DNA of 31,471 nt from the IMG/VR virus record IMGVR_UViG_3300030451_001422, positions 1-31,471 of that record. The stretch is one strand, 5' to 3'. Below are positions 20,303-29,000 of the stretch, piece after piece. The DNA is from a virus. Each line of letters starts with the position of its first letter. The stretch's first letter is position 1. Under the pieces are notes generated by a model. The model saw nothing but the letters and a program-made list of their open reading frames with translations. It did not search any database and had not been told where the DNA came from. Position numbers and translations under genes: made by a program.

Positions 20303-21146
20303 AGTAACGTTTGAAGACGTAAGGAAGGGCAATGTCGATATTGTTAAAATGGGTATGTCATTACCTACTTTAATTGAGATGTCGAAAGAAAGAGACCCTA
20401 ATAGAAAGCCGTCTACTACGGAGTTGCTTGTCGGTACATGTGAGTCCTATTTAAAGAGAACGAAAGAATATTATGTGAATCCACAAGATAGAGCGTTTTC
20501 TTTAGCAGGAACAATGCACCACGCTAAACTCGAGCAACACGAGGACGACAGACATATGTTAGAAGAAAAGCTAGAAGAGTTTGATATAACTGGTATAGCC
20601 GACTTATATGATAAGGAGACTAAGACGTTGCTAGATTATAAAAACACTGGCTCTTACAAGTGTGCTCAACTATTAGGGATGACATATAGACTAGTACCAG
20701 ACCCGTCTGGTGCAAAATACAAAATCTCTGGCAAGTGGGGTAAAAAAGGTACTCCAAAACAAATAAAAGAATGGTACAGAGATGAAGGTTTAGCAGACTT
20801 CGGAGACTGGGGTTGGCAAGTAAATTGGTATAGATATCTTTTGGAGAAAGCTGGATATGACGTAGAACATATGTATATTCAGGTTACTTTAAGAGACGGT
20901 GGACTAGCTGTATCTAGAGATAGAGGGCTAGACAGACATATCTATCTAATAGAAGTGCCAAAGTATGACGATGAAGTGTTAGAGTTTAAGTTTTTACAAG
21001 CTAGAGATGATTTATTAAAAGCTCTAGACACTGGAAACTTACCTCAACAATGTAGTAAAGAACAAACCTGGGACGGTAAGAAGTGTGAAGCATATTGCGA
21101 CGTACGAAACTTATGTCCTTACAACAATGGGAGTATAAATGGGTAA
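20265..21146 (+). CDS. Cas4/RecB-like PD-(D/E)XK nuclease with Fe-S cysteines, 293 aa
   Basis: The start at ATG 20265 is favoured over 20241 by AAGGAG seven bases before it. Nuclease motifs are GTMHHAKLE (residues 82-90), GIADLYD (Asp 113) and LLDYKNT (Asp 124, Lys 126). Cys 59 with Cys 274, 278 and 284 (C-x3-C-x5-C) gives the four-cysteine pattern of the [4Fe-4S] cluster in Cas4/AddB-type nucleases. No Cas1/Cas2 or CRISPR array is present, so it most likely acts as a phage 5'-3' or end-resecting exonuclease paired with the downstream Rad52-like protein. Confidence 0.85.
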   Translation: MPAIGFLYPNGDKVTFEDVRKGNVDIVKMGMSLPTLIEMSKERDPNRKPSTTELLVGTCESYLKRTKEYYVNPQDRAFSLAGTMHHAKLEQHEDDRHMLEEKLEEFDITGIADLYDKETKTLLDYKNTGSYKCAQLLGMTYRLVPDPSGAKYKISGKWGKKGTPKQIKEWYRDEGLADFGDWGWQVNWYRYLLEKAGYDVEHMYIQVTLRDGGLAVSRDRGLDRHIYLIEVPKYDDEVLEFKFLQARDDLLKALDTGNLPQQCSKEQTWDGKKCEAYCDVRNLCPYNNGSING

Positions 21147-21756
21147 AATGAGTGAATTAGATATGTATCAATCTGATATTGAATCATTGAGCGATGCAGA
21201 CGTAAATCTAACGGCAAAACACCAACACGTTTCAGAAATACCTACTCCGCAAGATGTAGTTAAAAGCAAAAATGGTTTTGACTATGTAGATGAAGGATAT
21301 ATGCGTTGGCGACTAAATCAACATTATCCTATTTGGTCTTGGGAAGTAGTGAAATATGAAACTCTTGGAGATAAAGCTATTGTAGTTCACGGACGTCTTA
21401 AAGTTATGGACGAAGGTGTGCCACGTAGTTTTGACTCAGTTGCTGCACACAGAATAGCTGTAGCTAGAAGTGGTAGTGGTTATGTAGACTTAGGTAATGA
21501 CCTAAAAGCTGCAAACTCAGACGCATTCAAAGTTGCAGTCAACAGACTATGTAATGTAGCTGATGATGTATATCGAAAGCAATATGTAGATAAGAGACTT
21601 GGTGATGTCCAAGTAAATAATCTTATGGATGTTATTGGAGATATGGAAAATAAGAAAGAAGCAGACCAAGTGTATGATGCACTAAAGTCTGGAAAGATAA
21701 ACCAGGACAATTACGATAAAGTAATGTCTAAACTTACTGGAGCAAAAAATGAGTAA
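21139..21756 (+). CDS. Rad52-like single-strand annealing protein, 205 aa
   Basis: Residues about 45-150 carry the Rad52/Sak-like core: YVDEGYMRWRLNQHYP, IWSWEVVKYETLGDKAIVVHGRL, and AANSDAFKVAVNRLCNVADDVY, where the S/T-D-A-x-K-x-A motif is typical. A helical C-terminal region follows. GGGAG lies five bases before the chosen ATG. Its neighbours, an exonuclease before and an SSB after, form the usual phage annealing-recombination set. It would anneal complementary single strands during replication or genome concatemer formation. Confidence 0.75.
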   Translation: MGKMSELDMYQSDIESLSDADVNLTAKHQHVSEIPTPQDVVKSKNGFDYVDEGYMRWRLNQHYPIWSWEVVKYETLGDKAIVVHGRLKVMDEGVPRSFDSVAAHRIAVARSGSGYVDLGNDLKAANSDAFKVAVNRLCNVADDVYRKQYVDKRLGDVQVNNLMDVIGDMENKKEADQVYDALKSGKINQDNYDKVMSKLTGAKNE

Positions 21757-22306
21757 TGTGAAAGATATGCTTTCTGACTTAGATTCTAATGTAGCGTTCT
21801 ACAACCCTACAGAAGACACATCAGGAAGTAAATACGAAACAATACCTGAAGGAACCTTTGAAGCGAACGTAGTGAAGCTAAATACAAAGAAAGATATCAT
21901 TGTGAAAGGCAAATATATTAGCGACATCTTTGAAGCTATATATACTATTGACGACAAAAATCATCCTACTTTTAAAGGTAGAGAGGTAAAGTCAAAAGGT
22001 TACTTTAGATTCAAGACTCCTGACAAAAAGAAACATCCTAATCTTGAAGATAATCAAGGTAATAATAAAGGATATATGATTTTTGCAGAAGCTTGTGGAT
22101 ATGAAATGGAAAAAGACGAACAGGGTAGGTACCAATTACCATACCTTATGGAGTCTGATATTTCAGGCAATCCTGTAACTATCAAAGTCGTTCACGATAA
22201 GTGGACTAACAGTGAAGGTGAAGAGAGAGTTACTCCTTTAGCTGTAAACGTCTTTAAATCTAAAGACAGAGTCGCTCCGATGAAAGACGAGGAGCTGCCG
22301 TTTTAA
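21749..22306 (+). CDS. Single-stranded DNA-binding-like protein, 185 aa
   Basis: Strand-rich protein (KYETIPEGTFEANVVKLN, DIFEAIYTIDD, YMIFAEACGYEM, GNPVTIKVVHDKW) consistent with an OB fold. It ends in the acidic tip KDEELPF, like the C-terminal tail of bacterial SSB (acidic run then -PF), which recruits replication partners. Position between the annealing protein and the nuclease/helicase genes supports the call. It may belong to a phage SSB or DUF-type OB family that I cannot name exactly. Confidence 0.7.
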   Translation: MSNVKDMLSDLDSNVAFYNPTEDTSGSKYETIPEGTFEANVVKLNTKKDIIVKGKYISDIFEAIYTIDDKNHPTFKGREVKSKGYFRFKTPDKKKHPNLEDNQGNNKGYMIFAEACGYEMEKDEQGRYQLPYLMESDISGNPVTIKVVHDKWTNSEGEERVTPLAVNVFKSKDRVAPMKDEELPF

Positions 22307-22536
22307 TGTATAACTTAAAACTAAGCAAACAAGAATGTATGGACTTGATAGAGATGTTAGAACAACATCGAAGAGAAGGCGAAGATAAAGCCTTAGCTGC
22401 ATTAAGACATAAAATCAAAACTGATTTTCAGTCTCAATTCTCATCTGAGGAAAGAGCGTCAAATCTAAGCGAAGAAGACGTTCTAAAAAATGCAGCAGTA
22501 GCTATAGGTCCATCTTACTGTGAAACGTGCGACTAA
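22306..22536 (+). CDS. Small hypothetical protein, 76 aa
   Basis: Its ATG overlaps the stop of the SSB-like gene by one base (TAATG). It is helical, charged, Glu-rich and ends in CETC. No family is recognised. Coupled translation with the replication genes is likely. Confidence 0.55.
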   Translation: MYNLKLSKQECMDLIEMLEQHRREGEDKALAALRHKIKTDFQSQFSSEERASNLSEEDVLKNAAVAIGPSYCETCD

Positions 22537-22763
22537 TGAAAATATCGACTTGGAACAGAATAATGAAATCCTTTGAAGACCTTATGGGTTATGACAAAGG
22601 ACAAAGAGAAGTTGTCATTTTAAAAAGATGGCACTTTGGCGACAAGGAGATAGACGATATAGGTGAGCGAGAAGAAAAGCTTCTCGTTCACTTACTTCGT
22701 TTAAGATATAAGGAGATAGTAGATGAGAAATCTAAAGATAGTCAGGGAGATTCTAATGACTAA
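22536..22763 (+). CDS. Small hypothetical protein, 75 aa
   Basis: The ATG at 22536 overlaps the preceding stop by one base; an earlier GTG at 22527 is rejected because the TAATG coupling is used throughout this genome. It is charged and helical (NRIMKSFEDLMGY, REEKLLVHLLRLRYKEIV). The gene overlaps the next by 41 bases. No family is recognised. Confidence 0.55.
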   Translation: MKISTWNRIMKSFEDLMGYDKGQREVVILKRWHFGDKEIDDIGEREEKLLVHLLRLRYKEIVDEKSKDSQGDSND

Positions 22764-22929
22764 AGGAAGTATATGCGAGTGGGAAGCTATATATAAATAT
22801 GCAATAACTCCTAAAGAATTATCTAGAATAATAGATTTAGTACAAGAAGAAGGTTTTATTATGTCAAAACAAAGATTTTTCTTTGATTTTGAGTACGATG
22901 TAGTAAAAATTAACAAAAAATTAAAATAA
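22723..22929 (+). CDS. Small winged-helix-like protein, 68 aa
   Basis: AAGGAG lies eight bases before the ATG. Residues 1-45 (KIVREILMTKGSICEWEAIYKYAITPKELSRIIDLVQEEGFI) look like a winged helix-turn-helix, and the rest is a basic strand pair (QRFFFDFEYDVVKINKK). It may bind DNA. It overlaps the preceding gene by 41 bases and couples to the next by TAATG. Confidence 0.55.
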   Translation: MRNLKIVREILMTKGSICEWEAIYKYAITPKELSRIIDLVQEEGFIMSKQRFFFDFEYDVVKINKKLK

Positions 22930-23054
22930 TGAACGAGAATATATCTAGAATTGATTATCGTTTTTTAGACGATAGTTATATCGAAAAAATAATTTTACGA
23001 GCTTCTAGGGGCATTCTCGAAAGGAAAAATTTTGGAAGACTTGATAAAATATAG
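22929..23054 (+). CDS. Micro-ORF, 41 aa
   Basis: Starts at ATG 22929 inside a TAATG overlap and ends at TAG 23052-23054. The product is MNENISRIDYRFLDDSYIEK... with a basic C-terminus. It overlaps the TTG-start nuclease gene by 23 bases. It is supported mainly by coupling; it could instead be a leader for the next gene. Confidence 0.4.
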   Translation: MNENISRIDYRFLDDSYIEKIILRASRGILERKNFGRLDKI

Positions 23055-23433
23055 AAAAAGGTTTAATCAACCTATAGTTTTCAATGGATTACAAGACGGA
23101 GTGATATCTCCTACAGATATTGACTTTGTCTTTGAAGTAGACAATAAGTTTTTACTTATTGGAGAATGTAAGGTAGAAGGTAAAGACCTTACTATCGGAC
23201 AAAAACTAGTATTACAAAGACTAGTAGACAACTGGACGGCAGCAGGTAAGCTTGCTATCGCATATTATGTAACTCACAACTTTCATCCAAACGATGATGT
23301 AGTCTTGTCTGAGTGTGATGTACATTCCGTATATACATCTGGACAGTGGCAAAGAAAAAATATTAAATTCAGAGACAGCCTAATGAAGTTAGCAAAACAT
23401 TGGGATATAGGAAAATTAAAGAATTTAAAGTGA
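23032..23433 (+). CDS. PD-(D/E)XK nuclease-like protein with TTG start, 133 aa
   Basis: The start is TTG at 23032, with AGGA six bases upstream and no ATG or GTG available in the short upstream open frame. Motif: TDIDFVFEV (Asp 31), then LLIGECKVEG (Glu 45, Lys 47), the core of PD-(D/E)XK nucleases, followed by a helix QKLVLQRLVDNW. The size suits a small structure-specific or Mrr-like phage endonuclease. It precedes a second small resolvase-like nuclease, so the two may share or divide the work on replication intermediates. Confidence 0.7.
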   Translation: MEDLIKYRKRFNQPIVFNGLQDGVISPTDIDFVFEVDNKFLLIGECKVEGKDLTIGQKLVLQRLVDNWTAAGKLAIAYYVTHNFHPNDDVVLSECDVHSVYTSGQWQRKNIKFRDSLMKLAKHWDIGKLKNLK

Positions 23434-23440
23434 GGACATT

Positions 23441-23779
23441 ATGCCAAGTAAGTCTAAAGCCAAAGGTAACAGATTTGAGAAAGATTGTGTCGATATAGCT
23501 GAGAGTATGGGATTCAAAGCTAAAAGAGCTTGGGGCAGTGACGGAAGAAGTTTAGGTCAAGACCCTGAAGTAGACGTATTAATCAAATACTTACTAAGCG
23601 AGAGCCAAGAAAGAGAGATGAAGGTTCAATGCAAAGTAAGAAATAAAATAGCTCAATATCTTCTACCACCTGATAGTTGCGACATCACTCTTATTAAACA
23701 AGATAGAGGCGAGATATACGCAACAATAAGGTACAAAGATTTGTTAGAGCTTATACAATTAACATATCAATTAAACTAA
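23441..23779 (+). CDS. Holliday-junction-resolvase-like nuclease, 112 aa
   Basis: A compact PD-(D/E)XK protein: KGNRFEKDCVDIAESMGF with Glu 13, DPEVDVLIK with Asp 45, and KVQCKVR giving Gln 63-x-Lys 65. This matches the archaeal Hjc-like/phage resolvase layout, where Gln or Glu precedes the catalytic Lys. The basic N-terminus may contact DNA. GAGG lies five bases before the ATG. It would resolve branched intermediates produced by the annealing system before packaging. Confidence 0.75.
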   Translation: MPSKSKAKGNRFEKDCVDIAESMGFKAKRAWGSDGRSLGQDPEVDVLIKYLLSESQEREMKVQCKVRNKIAQYLLPPDSCDITLIKQDRGEIYATIRYKDLLELIQLTYQLN

Positions 23780-23796
23780 ATTTATAGGGAGTATAA

Positions 23797-24159
23797 ATGA
23801 GAATATATTATGACCAAAAGTCAAAGGACGAGTACGAGCAGGAAAAATCTGCTTTTATGTCCTTGTGGTATTATTTTGGCGAAGATGAAGAATGGTTTGA
23901 CAAACAAGTTGTAGATAAGTATATTAGGAATAAGAATAATCCTCATTACGAGAACAACAGAAAGTTTGTACAATACAAAGACATATCAACTACCAGGATT
24001 CCTACTAGATGTCCTAAGTGCAAACGTGCTTGGGCTATAGAAATGACTGGCAGTAAGTTTGAAGCTTGTATTCTAGACCCTGATGTGTATAACAACATAC
24101 CTATGGTAAAAGGAGAATGCCCTAGTCCAATAGATGAAATATGTAAGGAGAAAGAATAA
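23797..24159 (+). CDS. Hypothetical protein with CPKC zinc knuckle, 120 aa
   Basis: N-terminal Tyr/Asp/Glu-rich region (residues 1-50). Then a CPKC at about residues 72-75, with later Cys residues (about 90, 107 and 115) that could complete a zinc site. GGGAG lies five bases before the ATG. The stop overlaps the helicase start by one base, so it is coupled to it. It may be a helicase loader or accessory, a positional guess only. Confidence 0.55.
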   Translation: MRIYYDQKSKDEYEQEKSAFMSLWYYFGEDEEWFDKQVVDKYIRNKNNPHYENNRKFVQYKDISTTRIPTRCPKCKRAWAIEMTGSKFEACILDPDVYNNIPMVKGECPSPIDEICKEKE

Positions 24160-25481
24160 TGGTACCACAAGAATCACTATCTATACATAACCTAGAGACA
24201 GAAAAAGCTGTATTGGGTTGTATACTTATAGACGAAAATGTTTATGACCTTGTAAAAGATTTTATTCCAGAGAGTGATGTCTTTTACAATACAAAGAATA
24301 AAGAGATATGGGAGACCATGTCAAAGCTGCGTAAAGAAAATATACCAGTAGATACAGTTAATGTTGCATCTAAGATGAAAGGCGAAGCTTTTTATATTAC
24401 AGGATTACTAGAGACTGTTCCTACTAAACACAATGCTATATCTTATGCTAGACAAATGAACTCAGACTGGCTAAGAAGAAAGCTTGTAGTTCAGTCACAA
24501 AAGATTGCAGCAAAAGCTATAGACAATAAAAAAGATATTAATACTTTATTAGAAGAAGTACAAAACACTGCAAGCTCTTTACTTAACCTAGAACCAGGAC
24601 AAAAGTTTGACCTAGATTCTTTGTTAGAAGAAACAGAAGACTCTATATTTAATCAACGTAATCTTGTTACTACTGGTATCAATCCATTAGACGAGATTAT
24701 ATCAGGTATGACTAAAGGAGAGATAACTATCTTTGCTGGACGTCCTGGCAATGCTAAGACTACAACTGTTGCAAACATAGCACGTAATCTAATTATGCAA
24801 GGTAAGAAAGTTATTATGTTCAACAGAGAAATGCCTAACACAGAAATGATGAAAAAGTTTATTGCAATGGAGTCTGAGAATATTACATATGATATGCTAA
24901 GACATAAAGCAATCTCTAATAAAGAAAAAATACAAAAAAGTTTAGAAATTATTAAAGAAAAGTATACTGACAAACTATTTATGTATGACAACATTCGTAA
25001 TTTAGAGGGAACTTTTAGAGAGATAAGACGTATAAAACCTGATATAGTCATTGACGACCATATCGGTCTTATAGAATATCCAAGTAATGATATGAGAGAT
25101 TTAAGACTTAAAATCGGTGATACATCAAGAAGATATAAATGGTTATGTAAATCAGAAAAGATATCTGTTATCCTAGTATCACAACTTAATCGTAATATAG
25201 AATATAGAACAGAACGTATACCTAAACTTAGTGACCTTGCTGAGTCTGGTAATCTAGAACAAGATGCAGAGATAGTAGCATTTACACACTACCCTTGGAC
25301 AGTAAACTTTGAGAATGCAACACATGGACGTTATGGTCTAGAGATTGTTGTAGCTAAAAATAGATATGGTTCTACTGGGAAAGCTTCTGTTGGATTTGCG
25401 CCAGATAGTTGTAAGATATACGATACAGTGCAAGAAGTCCAGGCTGCAACAGCACCACGTATGCCAGAGGTTCCATTTTAA
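24159..25481 (+). CDS. dnaB: DnaB-like replicative helicase, 440 aa
   Basis: The N-terminal DnaB domain (residues 1-110) has HNLETEKAVLGCILIDENVYD. The RecA-like domain has Walker A GRPGNAKTT (194-202), then MFNREMPNTEMM, an acidic Walker B region (IDDHIGLIEYP) and ILVSQLNRNIEYR followed by DLAESGNLEQDAEIV (arginine/loop region), all in DnaB order. The length is normal. It ends in PEVPF, resembling an SSB-type tip. No DNA polymerase or primase is visible in the window. It ends convergently with the minus-strand gene, overlapping by 4 bases. Confidence 0.92.
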   Translation: MVPQESLSIHNLETEKAVLGCILIDENVYDLVKDFIPESDVFYNTKNKEIWETMSKLRKENIPVDTVNVASKMKGEAFYITGLLETVPTKHNAISYARQMNSDWLRRKLVVQSQKIAAKAIDNKKDINTLLEEVQNTASSLLNLEPGQKFDLDSLLEETEDSIFNQRNLVTTGINPLDEIISGMTKGEITIFAGRPGNAKTTTVANIARNLIMQGKKVIMFNREMPNTEMMKKFIAMESENITYDMLRHKAISNKEKIQKSLEIIKEKYTDKLFMYDNIRNLEGTFREIRRIKPDIVIDDHIGLIEYPSNDMRDLRLKIGDTSRRYKWLCKSEKISVILVSQLNRNIEYRTERIPKLSDLAESGNLEQDAEIVAFTHYPWTVNFENATHGRYGLEIVVAKNRYGSTGKASVGFAPDSCKIYDTVQEVQAATAPRMPEVPF

Positions 25482-26083
25482 AAAAATTTATCATATATTT
25501 TTTTAAATCTTAATGCTCTTCCATACTTGTTATTGGTAGGGTCTATTAATCCTTGTTGCAATCCTTTCAAAGTATTAAAAAAAATTCTTTTTCCAAAAAC
25601 AGTGTTTAGTGCATCTATGTCACTTTCTTTTAAAAATTTTCTTACAGCTTCACTTCCACCTTTTCCTAAACCTAGTTTTCCTGAAACATTCATAGCTGCC
25701 TTGAATTTAGTTGTTCCTAACATACCAAGAATAAAATCTTGAACTACTTCAGAAGAATCTAAATCAATGTCGCTTTCAGTCTCTACGTTGCTACCTTCAA
25801 ACACATCTTGCTCTAGAATCTGTAAAAGAGAGTCTGTTTCAGCTTTTTCTGTTTTTAGGGAATCTAAAACATCAAACATAGTATCGGTAGTATTTTCATA
25901 TCCTCCAATTTCAGGATTATATTCTTCTAACATTGTAGCAGCGTTGATTTTGCCTAATTGACCTTCAATTTCAAATCCTTGTTTTTTTGATTTCATTCTT
26001 AGTAAAAGTTTTTCTAAACCTCCTGGTTTAAACAAAGATAATAACTCTTTTATGCTTCTTAATTTTTTTGGTTCATCTGCCAT
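25478..26083 (-). CDS. Hypothetical protein of the large-virion-gene block, 201 aa
   Basis: AGGAG lies five bases before the ATG. The N-terminus is basic and helical (KKLRSIKELLSLFKPGGLEKLLLRM), the middle acidic and the C-terminus basic (NKYGRALRFKKIYDKFF). It is the last gene of the minus block after the 1,503-residue protein and converges on the helicase with a 4-base overlap and no terminator between them. A minor virion role is suggested by position only. Confidence 0.6.
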   Translation of the reverse strand: MADEPKKLRSIKELLSLFKPGGLEKLLLRMKSKKQGFEIEGQLGKINAATMLEEYNPEIGGYENTTDTMFDVLDSLKTEKAETDSLLQILEQDVFEGSNVETESDIDLDSSEVVQDFILGMLGTTKFKAAMNVSGKLGLGKGGSEAVRKFLKESDIDALNTVFGKRIFFNTLKGLQQGLIDPTNNKYGRALRFKKIYDKFF

Positions 26084-26091
26084 AACATCTC

Positions 26092-29000
26092 CTACGGTTT
26101 AAATTCTTTCTCTTCTTGCTGTTTTTTAATTCTGTCTAAAAGTTTTCTTTCTATAGTCTTCCACGAAATATCTCTTTGAGATATCGCTAAAGAAGGGTAT
26201 TTGATTCCATAAACTTCATTATATCCTAACATAATTCTTTCTGCTTGCTTTGGTTTGTTTTCTAAAAGAGCATTTCTTATATCCTCAACAGCAGTCTTTT
26301 TATAATATTCGACTCTATCTCTTTTCATACCTTCTGTTTGTAGACCTGGAGTAAGCTTAAAAGACTTATCAATTAAACCTTCTTCCATAAAAGGAAGTCT
26401 GGTCAAAGGTTCTAGGTCAACACCTATACCAGTTCTAGCCATTCTAGAAATGTTAGGACCAAATATAGGAGCTAAAGTGTTAAATCCTTTTCTGAAAGGA
26501 ACGTCCCACTGTTCAGGATAATGTGTTTCCATACTTCTAGCAAACGTTTCAAAAGACTTTATCACTCTCTCAAAGTCGTCAACTACAACTGGTTTTACAA
26601 AGAATTTTATAGAAGTTAAAGGTTCATCTCCACCGACTATGTCTCCCAAGACACCAAAAGAACCTACGCTTGTCAATGCATTTATATAGTCTTGCCACTC
26701 AGGAGTACGTAGCATTTTCATTCTACTTTCTTTAGATGTATATTGCTCTTCTCCAGTTATTGCAGCATTAAGTTGGTCTTTAGCCCACATAACTAAATTA
26801 CCTCCAGCAAAACCTCCTATACCTAGACGTAAAACAGGAAGTAAGTTTCCATGCTTTACTTCATTTTGTATAGTTTGATTTATATACTGAGCTTGTCTTA
26901 ATCCAAATCTTTTAAACAAAAGTAAAGGTTTTAACATAGGGTCATTAAACATAATAGGGTCTCTTAAGAAGTTTCTTTGTAGCTGAGTATCTGAAGCAAA
27001 TTTTTTCATACCTAACAAAAGTCTTCTTCTAAATTGTTGCTCTGAAGCTGATTCAAATACTCCGCTTTCTAAAGCTTTTAAGTTCTTTACTAGGTCATCT
27101 GGGTCTAAACCTAAAGCCTCAGCTTTAGCTTTAGCCCACGCTAATCTTTTATTTTTAGCCCAACCAGGAACCATTGTAGTCAAAAAATCTTTTTTACCAG
27201 AAAGTATTCTACCATATTTTTTAGCCGCCTCTTCAGCAGTAGCTGCAGCGATAACCTGGTTCCAAGAGTTAACTGTAGAGAATAAAACAGATGTCTTTCT
27301 TGTTGCAAAAGCAATAGCATCTTTAGACTTCACTTCTCCCTTAAGCCAGTCTTTTACAAACTGTCTTATAGGAGCTTCTGTCTTTAATTTTTCAGCAGCA
27401 CCAATTTGCAAAGCTCTATCTTGCTGCATTAAGTCGTCAAAGGCAGTTAAAATTGTAGCACCACTTTCACGCACTCTTTTTCTAAAACCTGAGTCTATTC
27501 CCATTCTAACTAAGCCTTTAAACATAGAACCAAACCCTTGGTCTACAGAAGTAGAAATAAATGACTGTGTTAAATTAGGAATAAAAGCTTGACCTAAAGA
27601 TATCTTACTCATCATCTCAAGGTTAGATAAAGACTGCAAAGACTCTGACATAGGATTTTTAACTCTAAAATTATATTCTCCAGTAAAACTTTCTTTTATT
27701 AAGTTGACAGCAGCAACCTGTGTTTGTTGAGAAAAAGGCAAGAATTGACCACCTAAACTCTTAGGGAATCTACCACCGTCCAATTCTAAATCACCGTCTG
27801 CCATTTTTATAAGTTGATTGTAATATGCTCCTGTAGGAGTAAATGCTTTAGAAAGCTCAATTCTTTTTGTAGCACCTCCTATATATTCAGCCATAATTTT
27901 TGTATAATTAGTTTCCATATAATTTTCAAAAGCATTTGCAACAAGCTTAGAGACATCTCCTGAACCTATACTGCTGTTAGCTATTTTTCTGGATTTTTCA
28001 AGAGGACTGAACTCTTTTAAACTACCAGAAAATAAGTTTTGGTGTAGAACTCTAAAAACATTATAGTTCTTAGGAACACCAGCAGATGATTCTTTGTTAG
28101 CTAAAAGGTCCCAAATCTGTTTAAACACAACAGCATCAGGCTTAGAAGAGCCTTCCATTTTTCTAATGATACCCTGTAACATACCTTCCAGTCTTTCAAG
28201 GACGTCAGGTCTGTATTGTCCGTCTATGTTAAAGTCTCCTCCTGTAATCTTCATAATCTTTTTTTCCATAGATTCCATTTGGTCAAACATAATATCTAAA
28301 ACATCTTTTCTAAACATTCTAGGAAGATAACCATTAATTTTTTGCCCTACTCTTAGATTTGCTTTCTTAGCATCTGCCCAAACAGAGTCAATGGATTTTG
28401 TTTTAGAGTTGTAAACACCGCTAGTAGTAAGTTCATCAGAAGCTTCTAGAAAGTTTGCTCTTGCTAAAAGTCTTTCTTTTTCACTTCCTGTAAGTCTGTC
28501 TGCTTGCCTTCTTAAATCTCTAAGATACAGTCTAAAACCTTTTCCTGGATTATCTGCTTCAAAATTTTGTATTGTTTTAAAATCTTTAAAGGCTGTTTGT
28601 TCTCCTGTTCCATCTAAATATGTTTTCCACCAATTAGAATGTGCCTTTTCAAAAGAAATTTTAGGCTTTATTATAGCATCTAACCTATTTAATCTTTCTG
28701 CAGTTTTTTGCTCAGTCGAGTTCGCAACATTTTGAATAAGTCTAGTAGCTTTTCTAAGATAAGGGTCTGTTATATGATAATAAAATGGAGTTATAAAACT
28801 TCTAATAATACCTCTTTTAGAATTACTCATGAAGTGAGGTTGATACATATAATTAATATCGTAGTCAGGTAAGTTAGTTTTTATAAAATGTCTTACCTCA
28901 ACCTGATTTTCCATCATCTTTGCCATTAACTTCTTTTCAGACAATGTCATATCTTTTATTCTTACTGGCTTACCGTCTGCTATAGATTTTTCCCAACGTT

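Noticed and set aside
24653-25051. 132-codon minus-strand frame inside the helicase gene
   Set aside because: It is a shadow of the DnaB reading frame, with a hydrophobic composition typical of antisense frames and no ribosome site.
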